DNA from: Rhizobium mongolense subsp. loessense | GTDB taxonomy: Bacteria > Pseudomonadota > Alphaproteobacteria > Rhizobiales > Rhizobiaceae | DNA: 64,000 nucleotides | Assembly (NCBI RefSeq): GCF_900099775.1 | Contig: NZ_FMTM01000012.1 | Span: forward strand, 62,001-126,000 | Direction of reading: 5' to 3' | Part shown: positions 17,336 through 27,316 of the stretch, in pieces | Layout: every line of letters starts with the position of its first letter | Numbering within the stretch: the first letter of the stretch is position 1 | Program-made: the position numbers and the translations under genes | Notes under the pieces: generated by a model | The model's input: the letters and a program-made list of their open reading frames with translations, nothing else | Databases searched by the model: none | Told to the model about the DNA's origin: nothing

Positions 17336-20300
17336 ATGAGCAACGATCCCTTCACGCTCGACATGTTTGGCAATACCGCACTCTCGTCCGGCCTCGGGCT
17401 CGGCGTCACCGCCTTCGGCAGCTTCTCGCCTGACGCCGCCAATGATGACGATCCGGATCCCTTGCCACCGGCGCTAGCGCCTGCTCTGCCAATTACAGCT
17501 CCTGCCCGGCGCGCCGGCCTTCGGGCAAACTTCTATCTCGAGGGTAACCGCGGCTTGCCTTCGTCCTGGAAGGATCGTGCCCGCGCCAATGTCGCGGCGA
17601 TCCTCGTTGCCAATAACATCTCCAGGCAAGACCGGCCGGCGACGCCAAAGGAGCAGGCGCAGTTGATCCGCTTTACCGGCTTTGGCGCAAGCGAATTGTC
17701 CAACGGCATGTTCCGCCGTCCTGGCGAGGTTGATTTCCGGCAGGGCTGGGATGATCTCGGCGCCTCGCTGGAAACCGCCGTCTCTGAAGCCGACTATGCG
17801 TCGCTCGCTCGTTGCACCCAATATGCCCATTTTACCCCCGAGTTCATCATCCGGGCGATCTGGGCAGGCATCCAAAGGCTTGGTTGGCGCGGCGGGCGCG
17901 TGCTGGAACCGGGCATCGGCACAGGCCTGTTCCCGGCCCTGATGCCGGAGCCCTACCGCGACGCTACCTATGTCACCGGGATCGAACTCGACCCCGTCAC
18001 CACGCGTATCGTCGGTCTGCTGCAGCCGAAGGCCCGGATCATCAATGGTGACTTCGCTCGCACCGATCTGGCGCCGATCTACGATCTCGCCATCGGCAAC
18101 CCGCCCTTTTCCGATCGCACCATCCGCTCGGACCGCGCCTATCGGTCGCTCGGCCTCCGCTTGCATGACTATTTCATCGCACGCTCCATCGATCTCTTGA
18201 AGCCGGGCGCGCTCGCCGCTTTCGTCACCTCACATGGCACGATGGACAAGGCGGATGCGACAGCGCGGGAGCATATTGCCAAATCCGCCGACCTGATCGC
18301 GGCGATCCGGCTGCCCGAGGGCAGCTTTCGCCGCGACGCCGGCACGGATGTTGTCGTCGACATCCTGTTCTTCCGCAAGCGGAAGGCCGGTGAGCCGGAA
18401 GGCAATCAGTTGTGGCTCGATGTCGATGAGATCAGGCCGGCTGCAGACAATGAAGGCGCCATCCGCGTCAATCGTTGGTTCGCCCGGCATCCCGACTTCG
18501 TGCTTGGTCGCCACGCGCTGACGTCGGGACCATTTGGCGAGACCTATACCTGCTTGCCGCGCGCCAGCGAGGATCTCGAAAGCGCCCTCACCGCTACCAT
18601 CGACCTCCTGCCGGCCGACCTCTATGACGGCCAGCCCACGCCCATCGATATCGATCTGGAGGACGAGCTCGGAGAGATCGTCGATCTGCAGCCGAAGGAC
18701 AGTTTTGTCCGCGAGGGCAGTTTCTTCTTCGACCGGTCGAAGGGATTGATGCAGATGCTGGATGGCGCGGCAGTACCCGTGGCGGTCCGAAAGGGCCGCT
18801 CCGGCGACGGGGTCTCAAAGAAGCATATCCGGATCATTTTGAAACTGATCCCGATCCGCGACGCCGTGCGCGAGGTTCTGGAGGCGCAGGAAACCGGCCG
18901 GCCCTGGCGCGAGCTTCAGGTTCGCCTGCGCATCGCCTGGTCGAGCTTCGTACGCGACTTCGGACCGATCAACCACACGACCGTCTCCATCCAGGAGGAC
19001 CCGGAGACCGGCGAGGTGAAAGAGACCCATCGCCAGCCGAACCTCGCGCCCTTCCGCGACGACCCTGATTGCTGGCTGGTGGCGTCGATCGAGGACTATG
19101 ATCTGGAGACCGACACGGCGAAGCCAGGTCCGATATTCGCTACCCGTGTGATCGCTCCGCCGATGTCGCCTGTCATCACCAGTGCGGCTGATGCGCTGGC
19201 GGTCGTACTCAATGAACGCGGTCATGTCGATCTCGATCATATCGCCGAACTGCTGCATCTCGACGTCTCCACCGTTATTGCCGATCTCGCCGACGAGGTG
19301 TTTCGCGACCCGACTGACGGATCCTGGCAGACGGCCGATGCCTATCTCTCCGGGGCGGTCCGCACCAAGCTGGCCGCTGCGCAGGCCGCAGCCGAGCTCG
19401 ATCCGGCCTACGAGCGCAATGTACGGGCGCTTCAGGATGTTCAGCCGGCCGACCTTCGACCCTCCGACATCACCGCTCGTCTCGGCGCACCGTGGATTCC
19501 GGCCGCCGATGTCGTCGCCTTCATCAAGGAGAAGATGGAAGCAGATATCTGCATCCACCATATGACTGAGCTTGGATCCTGGACAGTGGAGGCGCGTCAA
19601 CTCGGCTACAGTGCTGCTGGTACGTCCGAATGGGGCACGAGCCGGCGCCATGCCGGTGATCTCCTTGCCGATGCGTTGAACAGCCGGGTCCCGCAGATCT
19701 TCGACGTCTTCAAGGATGCCGATGGCGAGCGCCGGGTGCTCAATGTCGTCGACACCGAAGCCGCCCGTGACAAGCTGCAGAGGATCAAGCAAGCCTTCCA
19801 GGACTGGGTCTGGACCGATCCGGATCGCACCGACCGGCTGGCGCGGGATTACAACGACCGCTTCAACAATATCGCGCCACGCAAATTCGACGGATCTCAT
19901 CTCAAACTGCCCGGCGCCTCAGGCGCCTTTGTTCTTTATGGGCACCAGAAACGCGGCATCTGGCGGATCATCGCCGATGGCTCGACCTATCTTGCCCATG
20001 CAGTCGGCGCCGGCAAGACGATGACCATGGCGGCCGCCATCATGGAACAGCGCCGTCTCGGTCTGATCGCCAAGGCCATGCTCGTCGTACCCGGCCATTG
20101 CCTGGCGCAGGCGGCCCGTGAGTTTCTGGCGCTCTACCCGAATGCCCGCATTCTCGTCGCCGACGAGACGAACTTCACCAAGGACAAGCGTGCCCGTTTC
20201 CTGTCACGCGCAGCGACCGCCACCTGGGACGCGATCATCATCACCCATTCCGCTTTCCGCTTCATCGCCGTGCCCTCGGCCTTCGAACAGGAAATGATCC

Positions 20301-22423
20301 AGGACGAGTTGCAGCTCTACGAGGATCTGCTGACTAAGGTTGATAGCCAGGACCGCGTCTCGCGCAAGCGCCTCGAGCGGCTGAAGGAAGGATTGCAGGA
20401 GCGGCTTGAAGGTCTGGCCACCCGCAAGGACGATCTGCTGACGATATCCGAGATAGGCGTCGACCAGATCGTCGTCGATGAGGCGCAAGAATTCCGCAAA
20501 CTCTCCTTCGCCACCAACATGTCGACTCTCAAGGGTATCGATCCGAACGGCTCGCAACGCGCCTGGGATCTTTATGTCAAATCCCGCTATATCGAAACGA
20601 AGAACCCCGGCCGCGCTCTGGTTCTCGCATCAGGCACGCCGATCACCAACACGCTCGGCGAGATGTTCTCGATCCAGCGCCTGCTCGGTCACGCGGCTCT
20701 GTCAGAGCGCGGGCTGCATGAATTTGATGCCTGGGCCTCCTGCTTCGGCGATACGGCGACGGAATTGGAGATCCAGCCGTCCGGCAAATACAAGCCGGTG
20801 AGCCGCTTCGCCTCCTTCGTCAACGTGCCCGAGCTGATCGCCATGTTCCGTTCGTTTGCGGATGTCGTGATGCCGGAGGATCTGTGGCAATACGTCAAGG
20901 TCCCCAACATCTCGACCGGCCGTCGGCAGATCCTGACCGCTAAGCCCACCGCGCTGTTCAAGACCTATCAGCAGATGCTCGACGGGCGCATCAAGGCGAT
21001 CGAGCAGCGTGAGGGACCGGCCAAGCCGGGTGACGATATTCTCCTCTCCGTCATCACCGACGGCCGCCACGCGGCGATCGACCTGCGCTTCGTTATACCG
21101 GGGACTGAGAACGAGGAGGACAACAAGCTCAATTTGCTCATCCGCAATGCCTACCGGATCTGGAGGGCAACGGGCGAGGCCGTCTATCGGCGCCCCGATG
21201 GCAAGGACTTCGAGTTGCCGGGCGCCGCGCAGATGATCTTTTCCGATCTCGGCACGATCAATGTCGAAAAGTCCCGTGGGTTCTCGGCCTATCGCTTCAT
21301 TCGCGACGAGCTGATCCGGCTCGGCGTGCCAGCGTCGCAGATCGCCTTCATGCAGGATTACAAGAAGACCGAGGCGAAGCAGCGGCTGTTCGGCGATGTC
21401 AGGGCCGGCAAGGTCCGATTCCTGATCGGTTCGTCGGAGACGATGGGCACGGGTGTCAACGCCCAGCTTCGGCTCAAAGCCCTTCATCATCTCGACGTGC
21501 CCTGGCTGCCCTCGCAAATCGAGCAGAGGGAGGGCCGGATCGTGCGTCAGGGCAACCAGCATGATGAGGTCGATATCTTTGCTTATGCGACAGAAGGCTC
21601 GCTCGACGCGTCGATGTGGCAGAACAACGAGCGAAAGGCCCGGTTCATCGCCGCCGCCCTCTCCGGTGATACCTCTATCCGGCGATTGGAAGACGTCGGT
21701 GAGGGCGCCGCCAACCAATTCGCCATGGCGAAGGCCATCGCGTCAGGTGATGAGCGCCTTATGCATAAGGCTGGCCTGGAAGCCGACATTGCGCGGCTCG
21801 AACGATTGCGTGCCGCCCACGAAGACGACCAGTACGCCGTCCGTCGGCAGATGCGCGATGCCGAGCGTGAGATCGAGGTCTCGACCCGCCGCATAGGTGA
21901 GATCGGCCAGGACATTGCACGTCTCCGGCCGACCGGCGGCGATGCCTTTAAGATGATGGTGCTTGGACAAGAATATACCGAGCGCAAGGAAGCTGGCCGG
22001 GCGTTGATGAAAGAGATCCTCACGCTTCTGCAATTGCAGCAAGAAGGCGAGCTGCATTTGGCAACCATCGGCGGGTTCGATCTCATTTATGAGGGCGAGC
22101 ACTTCGGCAAGGGCGATGGCTACCGCTATGAAACATTGCTCCAACGCACAGGCGCAGAATATGAGGTCGACCTCGCCATCACGGTGACGCCGCTTGGCGC
22201 TATCTCGCGGCTTGAGCACGCGCTCGGCGGCTACGACGAGGAACTGTACCAGTATCGCCGGCGGCTTGAAGATGCCGAGCGACGATTGGTTTCCTACCGT
22301 TCCCGAGACGGAGGCGCTTTCGCGTTCGCAGACGACCTGAAGGAAAAGCGGCTGACGCTGCGGGCAATCGAAGCTCAATTGGCGGCAGACCAAGAAAGTG
22401 AGACCGTCGCGGCAGCTGCATAG
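17336..22423 (+). CDS. DarB-like DNA methyltransferase / SNF2-type helicase fusion
   Basis: A protein of 1695 residues. An N-6 adenine methyltransferase domain comes first: HFTPEFIIRAIW, SAM motif VLEPGIGTGLF near 203, and catalytic NPPF in AIGNPPFSDRT near 253. A superfamily 2 helicase follows: HAVGAGKTMTMA (Walker A, near 890), VVDEAQEFRKLS (near 1045), ASGTPITNTLGE (near 1100), and the C-terminal motifs GSSETMGTGVNAQLRL and IEQREGRIVRQGNQHDEVDI (near 1365-1415). A coiled-coil-rich tail ends it. The layout matches phage P1 DarB and related plasmid proteins, which protect incoming DNA from restriction; a role in protecting the conjugating plasmid is inferred. AAGGAG precedes the ATG. A terminator lies downstream. 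Confidence 0.88.
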   Translation: MSNDPFTLDMFGNTALSSGLGLGVTAFGSFSPDAANDDDPDPLPPALAPALPITAPARRAGLRANFYLEGNRGLPSSWKDRARANVAAILVANNISRQDRPATPKEQAQLIRFTGFGASELSNGMFRRPGEVDFRQGWDDLGASLETAVSEADYASLARCTQYAHFTPEFIIRAIWAGIQRLGWRGGRVLEPGIGTGLFPALMPEPYRDATYVTGIELDPVTTRIVGLLQPKARIINGDFARTDLAPIYDLAIGNPPFSDRTIRSDRAYRSLGLRLHDYFIARSIDLLKPGALAAFVTSHGTMDKADATAREHIAKSADLIAAIRLPEGSFRRDAGTDVVVDILFFRKRKAGEPEGNQLWLDVDEIRPAADNEGAIRVNRWFARHPDFVLGRHALTSGPFGETYTCLPRASEDLESALTATIDLLPADLYDGQPTPIDIDLEDELGEIVDLQPKDSFVREGSFFFDRSKGLMQMLDGAAVPVAVRKGRSGDGVSKKHIRIILKLIPIRDAVREVLEAQETGRPWRELQVRLRIAWSSFVRDFGPINHTTVSIQEDPETGEVKETHRQPNLAPFRDDPDCWLVASIEDYDLETDTAKPGPIFATRVIAPPMSPVITSAADALAVVLNERGHVDLDHIAELLHLDVSTVIADLADEVFRDPTDGSWQTADAYLSGAVRTKLAAAQAAAELDPAYERNVRALQDVQPADLRPSDITARLGAPWIPAADVVAFIKEKMEADICIHHMTELGSWTVEARQLGYSAAGTSEWGTSRRHAGDLLADALNSRVPQIFDVFKDADGERRVLNVVDTEAARDKLQRIKQAFQDWVWTDPDRTDRLARDYNDRFNNIAPRKFDGSHLKLPGASGAFVLYGHQKRGIWRIIADGSTYLAHAVGAGKTMTMAAAIMEQRRLGLIAKAMLVVPGHCLAQAAREFLALYPNARILVADETNFTKDKRARFLSRAATATWDAIIITHSAFRFIAVPSAFEQEMIQDELQLYEDLLTKVDSQDRVSRKRLERLKEGLQERLEGLATRKDDLLTISEIGVDQIVVDEAQEFRKLSFATNMSTLKGIDPNGSQRAWDLYVKSRYIETKNPGRALVLASGTPITNTLGEMFSIQRLLGHAALSERGLHEFDAWASCFGDTATELEIQPSGKYKPVSRFASFVNVPELIAMFRSFADVVMPEDLWQYVKVPNISTGRRQILTAKPTALFKTYQQMLDGRIKAIEQREGPAKPGDDILLSVITDGRHAAIDLRFVIPGTENEEDNKLNLLIRNAYRIWRATGEAVYRRPDGKDFELPGAAQMIFSDLGTINVEKSRGFSAYRFIRDELIRLGVPASQIAFMQDYKKTEAKQRLFGDVRAGKVRFLIGSSETMGTGVNAQLRLKALHHLDVPWLPSQIEQREGRIVRQGNQHDEVDIFAYATEGSLDASMWQNNERKARFIAAALSGDTSIRRLEDVGEGAANQFAMAKAIASGDERLMHKAGLEADIARLERLRAAHEDDQYAVRRQMRDAEREIEVSTRRIGEIGQDIARLRPTGGDAFKMMVLGQEYTERKEAGRALMKEILTLLQLQQEGELHLATIGGFDLIYEGEHFGKGDGYRYETLLQRTGAEYEVDLAITVTPLGAISRLEHALGGYDEELYQYRRRLEDAERRLVSYRSRDGGAFAFADDLKEKRLTLRAIEAQLAADQESETVAAAA

Positions 22424-22558
22424 CTGCGTTGCACAATAAATGTTTTCCAGCTGGTCAAAATTCGGGCATAACGCCTCCAGCTGATGCACATGACGGTCAC
22501 CTCCCAGTTCCGTCGCAGCAGCTGTTCCCCTCTGGAGGTTTTAGATCTCCACACTTCA

Positions 22559-22592
22559 GGGACCGCGGCTTTTGCTGGCGGCCCTTTTTTTA
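22559..22592 (+). terminator. Intrinsic terminator after the DarB-like gene
   Basis: GGG(A)CCGC pairs with GCGGCCC (one bulged A) and is followed by seven T residues. It lies about 135 bp after the stop codon. The rest of 22424-22664 holds no gene I can see. Confidence 0.65.
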
Positions 22593-22664
22593 TTCTTCAT
22601 TCGCCTCATCGGATGATCCCGCGAGACCTGTGCCGAGAGGGCATTTGCCCAGCTAACTCAGCAA

Positions 22665-23600
22665 TTACCGTTGCGAACTCCAAGTCAGGAAGGTCTCCGG
22701 TTTGGGGCCTTCCATCCGCGCCTTCTCGATCAGCGGTCTGAGGGTGTCTTTGACGAAGTCTTCCATTGTCGTGGGCAGCACCGGGCGATCATCGCGGAAC
22801 TTGACCCGCCCATCGTTCAGAGCCGCCGCCGTGTTCTTGTCATAGACCCACCGATCGAGCGTTCCGAACCTCTCCCGGAATACCAATTCGACCTCATGAT
22901 CGCTAGGATCGACGAAGCGATAGTCCACCTCTTGACCGAGTACCCGGCCGACGATCGCGGCGATCTCGGGCATCGTGTAATCAATGCCCAGTTGCTTTAC
23001 CGTCCGGTGCTGGTCACTCGGCGTGTCGAACTCTTTTGCCGCAAAATCCGCGAGGTCCTGAATGGAAACCCAGGGCGCTTTGACATCGGGAGCAAGCGTG
23101 AAACCGATCCTATCGTATTGCGCGATCGCGTCCGCCCACCTGGACAGGTCCTCCATGAACCAGCCACCCTGCAGATGCACAAGCTTGATGTCGCGTAACC
23201 GGTTGAGGAACTGATCCAGGATATGGAAGCCCTGGAAATGGCCGGTGTTTCCACCGATCTCGGACCCCATTGCGGTCAGGCTCACGGCAAGTTTCACGGG
23301 GGAATCCCGAAGTGCGTCGAAAAACCGGAGCGCTACCGCAGGATAGTGCCCATGAAAATCTTCCGCGGCCCAAAGGGTTTTGACCATGAGAAACACAGCG
23401 TCGGCGTCTTCGAAGAACCTGGAAAGCTCACCATCCCCTTCGTCGAAGCTACCCAAGAACGGTTCCGCGCCTTTCGCGACAAGCGCGTCGAGAGCAGGCC
23501 CTCCTCTCGAAAGAACTTTGACGGAATGGCCTTTGGCCAAGAGGTTCTCTGTAAGTTTGGCGCCGATCCTGCCGGTCGCGCCAACCACGGCAATGCGCAT
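22665..23600 (-). CDS. NmrA-like NAD(P)-binding oxidoreductase
   Basis: A protein of 311 residues with an N-terminal Rossmann fold: MRIAVVGATGRIGAKLTENLL has the GxxGxxG dinucleotide motif. The rest (SLTAMGSEIGG, HFQGFHILDQFL, VSIQDLADFAA) fits the NmrA/atypical short-chain reductase group, which includes quinone reductases and redox sensors. The substrate cannot be told. I start at the third codon (ATG at 23600) because AGGAG is eight bases upstream of it and too close to the first ATG at 23606. It is divergent from an AraC-type gene 74 bp away, which probably regulates it. The pair interrupts the backbone genes and looks like inserted cargo. Confidence 0.82.
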   Translation of the reverse strand: MRIAVVGATGRIGAKLTENLLAKGHSVKVLSRGGPALDALVAKGAEPFLGSFDEGDGELSRFFEDADAVFLMVKTLWAAEDFHGHYPAVALRFFDALRDSPVKLAVSLTAMGSEIGGNTGHFQGFHILDQFLNRLRDIKLVHLQGGWFMEDLSRWADAIAQYDRIGFTLAPDVKAPWVSIQDLADFAAKEFDTPSDQHRTVKQLGIDYTMPEIAAIVGRVLGQEVDYRFVDPSDHEVELVFRERFGTLDRWVYDKNTAAALNDGRVKFRDDRPVLPTTMEDFVKDTLRPLIEKARMEGPKPETFLTWSSQR

Positions 23601-23674
23601 GGTCATATCTCCTAAAGTTTGGTGAGCCGATTTTTAACGGATTGCTTGTCGGGCAAAAGTGGAGATAATGCCAT

Positions 23675-24538
23675 ATGATCTCGAAATCGGGCCAACCTTC
23701 GGATAAGCCACTGTGCAGTACCGCTATCGATCTGAGCCTATCGCAGGGCCCGGCGATGGCGTTCAGGGTGGACTTCGCCGACTATGAAGCCGAGGGGGTG
23801 GAGCATCAGCACCCGCAGGGTCAGCTGATCCTGGCGCTGCATGGCGCGGTGACCTGCACAGCGGAAAGTGGGATGTGGGTCGTTCCACCCGACTGCGGAG
23901 TTTGGGTACCCGGCGGCGTTCCTCACAGCAATCAGGTCACACCCAATGCTCGTCTGACATACCTGTTTGTCGAGCCCGGCGCGGCCGCACTTCCGGCTGA
24001 ATGCTGCACTCTTTCGGTATCGCCAATGCTTCGGGAGATGATCCACCGAGTGGCGGACCTGTCAGAAAGCGGCGCGCGCGACGCTCATGTCGATCGGCTC
24101 GTGCGGGTCATGCTCGATGAACTCGCGTTGATGCCGCGTGAGAGGTTGGAACTGCCCGTGTCCACTCATCCAAAGATCGCCTCGATCGCAGCGGCGCTCC
24201 TGGCAAATCCGAGCGACCGCCGAACCCTCGGCCAATGGGCTGAGCATGTCGCCGTCAGTGAGCGAACATTAAAACGACTTATGGTCGAGCAAACAGGATT
24301 AAGTTTCGGCCGTTGGCGGCGCCAGCTGCATCTGGTCATCGCGCTGCGGGAACTGGCCGGCGGCGCAACAGTCCAGCAGGTGGCAGGTGACTTGGGATAC
24401 GAATCCACGACGGCCTTCATCGTCATGTTCAAGAAGGTGCTTGGCACCACGCCATCGCGTTACTTTGCCGATCGGCTTTTGATCGCTGAACGCGCGTCAG
24501 GCTCAATCAATCAGCCCTCATCCATGATCTCGACTTGA
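23675..24538 (+). CDS. AraC-family transcriptional regulator with cupin sensor
   Basis: A protein of 287 residues. The N-terminal cupin contains HQHPQGQLILALHGAVTC and VPPDCGVWVPGGVPHS; the C-terminal AraC domain (about 180-270) has two helix-turn-helix units, including TLGQWAEHVAVSERTLKRL and VQQVAGDLGYESTTAFIVMFKKVLGTTPSRYF. It belongs to the one-component AraC regulators that act on an adjacent gene. Being divergent from the NmrA-like gene across a 74-bp gap, it most likely controls that gene. The inducer is unknown. A terminator hairpin lies about 100 bp downstream. Confidence 0.88.
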   Translation: MISKSGQPSDKPLCSTAIDLSLSQGPAMAFRVDFADYEAEGVEHQHPQGQLILALHGAVTCTAESGMWVVPPDCGVWVPGGVPHSNQVTPNARLTYLFVEPGAAALPAECCTLSVSPMLREMIHRVADLSESGARDAHVDRLVRVMLDELALMPRERLELPVSTHPKIASIAAALLANPSDRRTLGQWAEHVAVSERTLKRLMVEQTGLSFGRWRRQLHLVIALRELAGGATVQQVAGDLGYESTTAFIVMFKKVLGTTPSRYFADRLLIAERASGSINQPSSMIST

Positions 24539-24636
24539 AATTGCTCTTCGCCGATAATATCTGACCATCACTTCCCGATGAGACGATATCCTGCTCGCTG
24601 CAATCGCAGCGGCGTTTGATGTTGTCTCGGGATCCA

Positions 24637-24676
24637 AAAGAAGGCGCTCCCCTCACGGGTCGAGCGCCTTTTTTGT
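24637..24676 (+). terminator. Intrinsic terminator downstream of the AraC-type gene
   Basis: AAGGCGCTC pairs with GAGCGCCTT around a 12-base loop, followed by TTTTGTTT. A run of A before the stem could make it work in both directions. Confidence 0.75.
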
Positions 24677-24762
24677 TTCGGAGGCGACCGCAAACATGGT
24701 CCTGCACTTGACCGAAGCCGCTTTGCAGACGAGACCTCAATCAAAATACTCCGTGGGAACTT

Positions 24763-25080
24763 ATGCCATTTTTTCTCGTAACGCAGACATCGCTGGTCGA
24801 AGCTCAAGATGAGCAGGAGGCCGCTCAAAAGGGCATCGACCGCCTCCGCTCCGGAGGACAGGTCACCGTCGCGGTCAAATCGGATGAAACAACGATCACG
24901 CACGTTGTGGTCGCCGCAGTGGCCGAAGAGCCTCTGCCGGTCTCGCCATCCGAGGCCGCCGATCCACCGCCTGCTGCTGTTTTTATCCCGGAAGCTGCCT
25001 TAGCTGCACCGGAAAGCAGGAAACTGATCTTGAAGCGTATGCTCGCCGATGGTCTGGCCCTTCTGGGGCTGCGAGCCTAG
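24763..25080 (+). CDS. Small plasmid protein of unknown function
   Basis: A 105-residue protein starting MPFFLVTQTSLVEAQDEQEAA. The first 55 residues look folded (alternating beta and alpha, QVTVAVKSDE, THVVVAAVAEE), then an alanine/proline-rich linker and a basic C-terminal helix (SRKLILKRMLADGLALLGL). I do not recognise a family. The ATG follows GTGGGAACTT. It stands 326 bp before the ParB-like gene on the same strand. Confidence 0.55.
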   Translation: MPFFLVTQTSLVEAQDEQEAAQKGIDRLRSGGQVTVAVKSDETTITHVVVAAVAEEPLPVSPSEAADPPPAAVFIPEAALAAPESRKLILKRMLADGLALLGLRA

Positions 25081-25406
25081 TCCCGTCCTCCAAGCTGCCG
25101 ACAGAATTTATCGTCTTCGGGCGCCGGCTCGAACCGAGAAGAGAGGATTTAAAAAGAAAAGCAGGAAGGTGAACCGGTCGCAGATCGGTCCTCCTGCCGA
25201 CGCTATCGCTCAACCGCCGCCTGCGTCATCCCGGCTGGTTGTCCTTCGCAGGGCTGTTAGCCCCGCTCGTCCTGCACAGCAGGAATGCTCGGCCGCAGTT
25301 GCGGCAGTCCGGCCGCTCGGCGGTCCGGGAGGTGTCTTCGAAAAAAATGAAGACAGGAAGGGCCGGCAAGGTGCTGGTCCGGAACCTCCAGACAAGGACA
25401 AATCCC

Positions 25407-27164
25407 ATGCAGATCATGAAGGTTGACCCGCGTGCACTGAAGGAAAATCCCGACCGGATGCGCCAGTCGAAATCCTCGCCGCAGGCCGATGCGTTGATGT
25501 TGGCGACGATTAAGGCCGTCGGCATCGTCCAGCCACCGGTGGTCGCACCCGAAACCGATGGCGGAAATGGCTATATCATCGACGCCGGCCATCGCCGCGT
25601 ACGCCTCGCCATCGCCGCCGGCCTGGAAGAAATCGAAATCCTCGTCGTGGATGCTGCCAACGACAACGGCGCCATGCGCTCGATGGTCGAGAACTCTGTT
25701 CGCGAGCCGCTCAACCCCGTGGATCAGTGGCGCGGCATCGAACGTCTCGTTGCTCTCGGCTGGACCGAGGAGGCGATTGCGGTCGCTCTCGCGCTTCCCG
25801 TCCGCCAGATCCGAAAGCTGCGACTGCTTGCCAACGTCCTGCCGGCCATGCTCGAACAGATGGCGCTGGGCGACATGCCGTCAGAGCAGCAGTTGCGGAT
25901 CATTGCCGCCGCCGGTCAGGTGGACCAGAAGGAGGTCTGGAAGGCGCATAAGCCGAAGAAGGGCGACACCGCTCCGTGGTGGCAGATCGCCAATGCGCTG
26001 ACCAAGAAGCGCATGTATGCCAGGGACGCAAGCTTTGGTGACGACCTGGCGCAGGCCTACGGTATCGAGTGGGTCGAAGACCTCTTCGCGCCAGCCGACC
26101 AGGACGGTCGCTACACGACCAATGTCGAAGGCTTTCTCGGCGCCCAGCATGAGTGGATGACCGCCAACCTTCCCAAGCGTGGTGCCATCGTCGAGGTCAA
26201 CAGCTGGGGCCAGCCGGAGCTGCCGAAGAAGGCGTCTCAGGTCTACGGCAAGCCGTCCAAGTCCGACCACACGGCACTCTATCTCGATCGTGATGGCAAG
26301 GTGCAGACCGTGCATTACCGCATGCCCGAGGCGGCAAAACCGAAGGGCGCTGGAGCAGGCGAATCCGCCGCGAGCAACGATGACGGCGATGCGATCGCCT
26401 CGCCGAAGGCTCGCCCCCACGTGACCCAGAAGGGCCACGACATGATCGGCGATTTTCGCACCGACGCGCTCCATGATGCTCTCGGCCGCGCGCCGATCGA
26501 GGACGACATGCTGATGGCGCTGCTGGTGCTGGCCTTTGCCGGGCAGAATGTCCGTGTCGACTCAGGTGCAGATGGGACCTTCTACGGGGGCAAGCGCTTC
26601 TCACGCCATGCCGCCTCCCTATTCGATGAGCATGGGAAGCTCGCCTTCGATCAGGAAACGCTTCGCGTCTCCGTTCGCTCGGTGCTGATCGACGTCCTGT
26701 CGTGCCGCCGGGGCATGTCGAACAGTGGCATGGTGTCCCGTATTGCGGGTGAGGCAATCGGCGCCGACGCGTTCTTGCCGAACATGGGCTCGGAGGAGTT
26801 CCTTTTGTGCCTGTCGCGCCAGGCGCTGGAAGCATCGTGCGCCGAGGCGTCCCTGCAGCTGCGGCCAAAGGTTCGTGAGACCCGCGCAGCGCTCGTCGAG
26901 CATTTCGCGAGTGAGCATTTCGTTCATGAGTCTGCACGCTTTGCGCCGACAGCCGACGAGTTGCTCGACTGGATCCGGGCAAGCTCTCCCACCGATACCA
27001 TCGGCACGGCCCCGCATGATGACGAAGGCGATCGTGTTGACGACCCCGCCGAGGATCAGGAACGGCAAATCGATGAGGCTGCGGATCAGAACGATCTGCA
27101 GGATCCGGATCTGTCTGACGACGAAGAGCACGACGATGACTTCGATCAGAGGGCTGCAGCATGA
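25407..27164 (+). CDS. ParB/RepB/Spo0J-type nuclease-domain protein
   Basis: A protein of 585 residues. The N-terminal ParB domain shows IMKVDPRALKENPDRMR, IKAVGIVQPPVV, YIIDAGHRRVRLAIAAGL and MVENSVREPLNPVDQWRGI, followed by a helix-turn-helix (WTEEAIAVALALPVRQIRKL). The middle and C-terminal parts are specific to large rhizobial plasmid homologues; the tail is very acidic (many D and E after about 545). These stand-alone ParB-like proteins are not the RepB partition protein of repABC plasmids and their task is not settled; a DNA-binding or nuclease role is likely. I start at ATG 25407 with AAGGA upstream; the frame before it is not protein-like. The stop overlaps the next ATG (ATGA). Confidence 0.8.
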   Translation: MQIMKVDPRALKENPDRMRQSKSSPQADALMLATIKAVGIVQPPVVAPETDGGNGYIIDAGHRRVRLAIAAGLEEIEILVVDAANDNGAMRSMVENSVREPLNPVDQWRGIERLVALGWTEEAIAVALALPVRQIRKLRLLANVLPAMLEQMALGDMPSEQQLRIIAAAGQVDQKEVWKAHKPKKGDTAPWWQIANALTKKRMYARDASFGDDLAQAYGIEWVEDLFAPADQDGRYTTNVEGFLGAQHEWMTANLPKRGAIVEVNSWGQPELPKKASQVYGKPSKSDHTALYLDRDGKVQTVHYRMPEAAKPKGAGAGESAASNDDGDAIASPKARPHVTQKGHDMIGDFRTDALHDALGRAPIEDDMLMALLVLAFAGQNVRVDSGADGTFYGGKRFSRHAASLFDEHGKLAFDQETLRVSVRSVLIDVLSCRRGMSNSGMVSRIAGEAIGADAFLPNMGSEEFLLCLSRQALEASCAEASLQLRPKVRETRAALVEHFASEHFVHESARFAPTADELLDWIRASSPTDTIGTAPHDDEGDRVDDPAEDQERQIDEAADQNDLQDPDLSDDEEHDDDFDQRAAA

Positions 27165-27315
27165 CCGCCTGCCGGTCGAAGATGGCAGAACCCACCCCCG
27201 ATTTTCGGGGGTGGCGTTTACCACCAGGGCGGACGGCTTCGTCGTCAATCTCGCGCAACACGCTGAAAATGACTGGCCATCCTTCTTCATCGGCTGCCGA
27301 AGCCCGGGGATGTGA
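27161..27315 (+). pseudogene. Small gene coupled to the ParB-like gene, apparently frameshifted
   Basis: An ATG overlapping the ParB-like stop (ATGA) opens MTACRSKMAEPTPDFRG. In the +1-shifted frame the DNA continues as GVAFTTRADGFVVNLAQHAE and NDWPSFFIGCRSPGM, then stops two bases before the next ATG. Adding one G to the G5 run at 27207-27211 would join the two parts into a 51-residue protein. This reading is my inference from composition and spacing; the unshifted frame would instead run on to 27628. Function unknown. Confidence 0.45.
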
Positions 27316-27316
27316 C

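Noticed and set aside
25407..27164. ParB-like gene as the partition gene of a repABC replicon
   Set aside because: No repA or repC neighbours, no parS-like repeats seen, and the protein is far longer than RepB.
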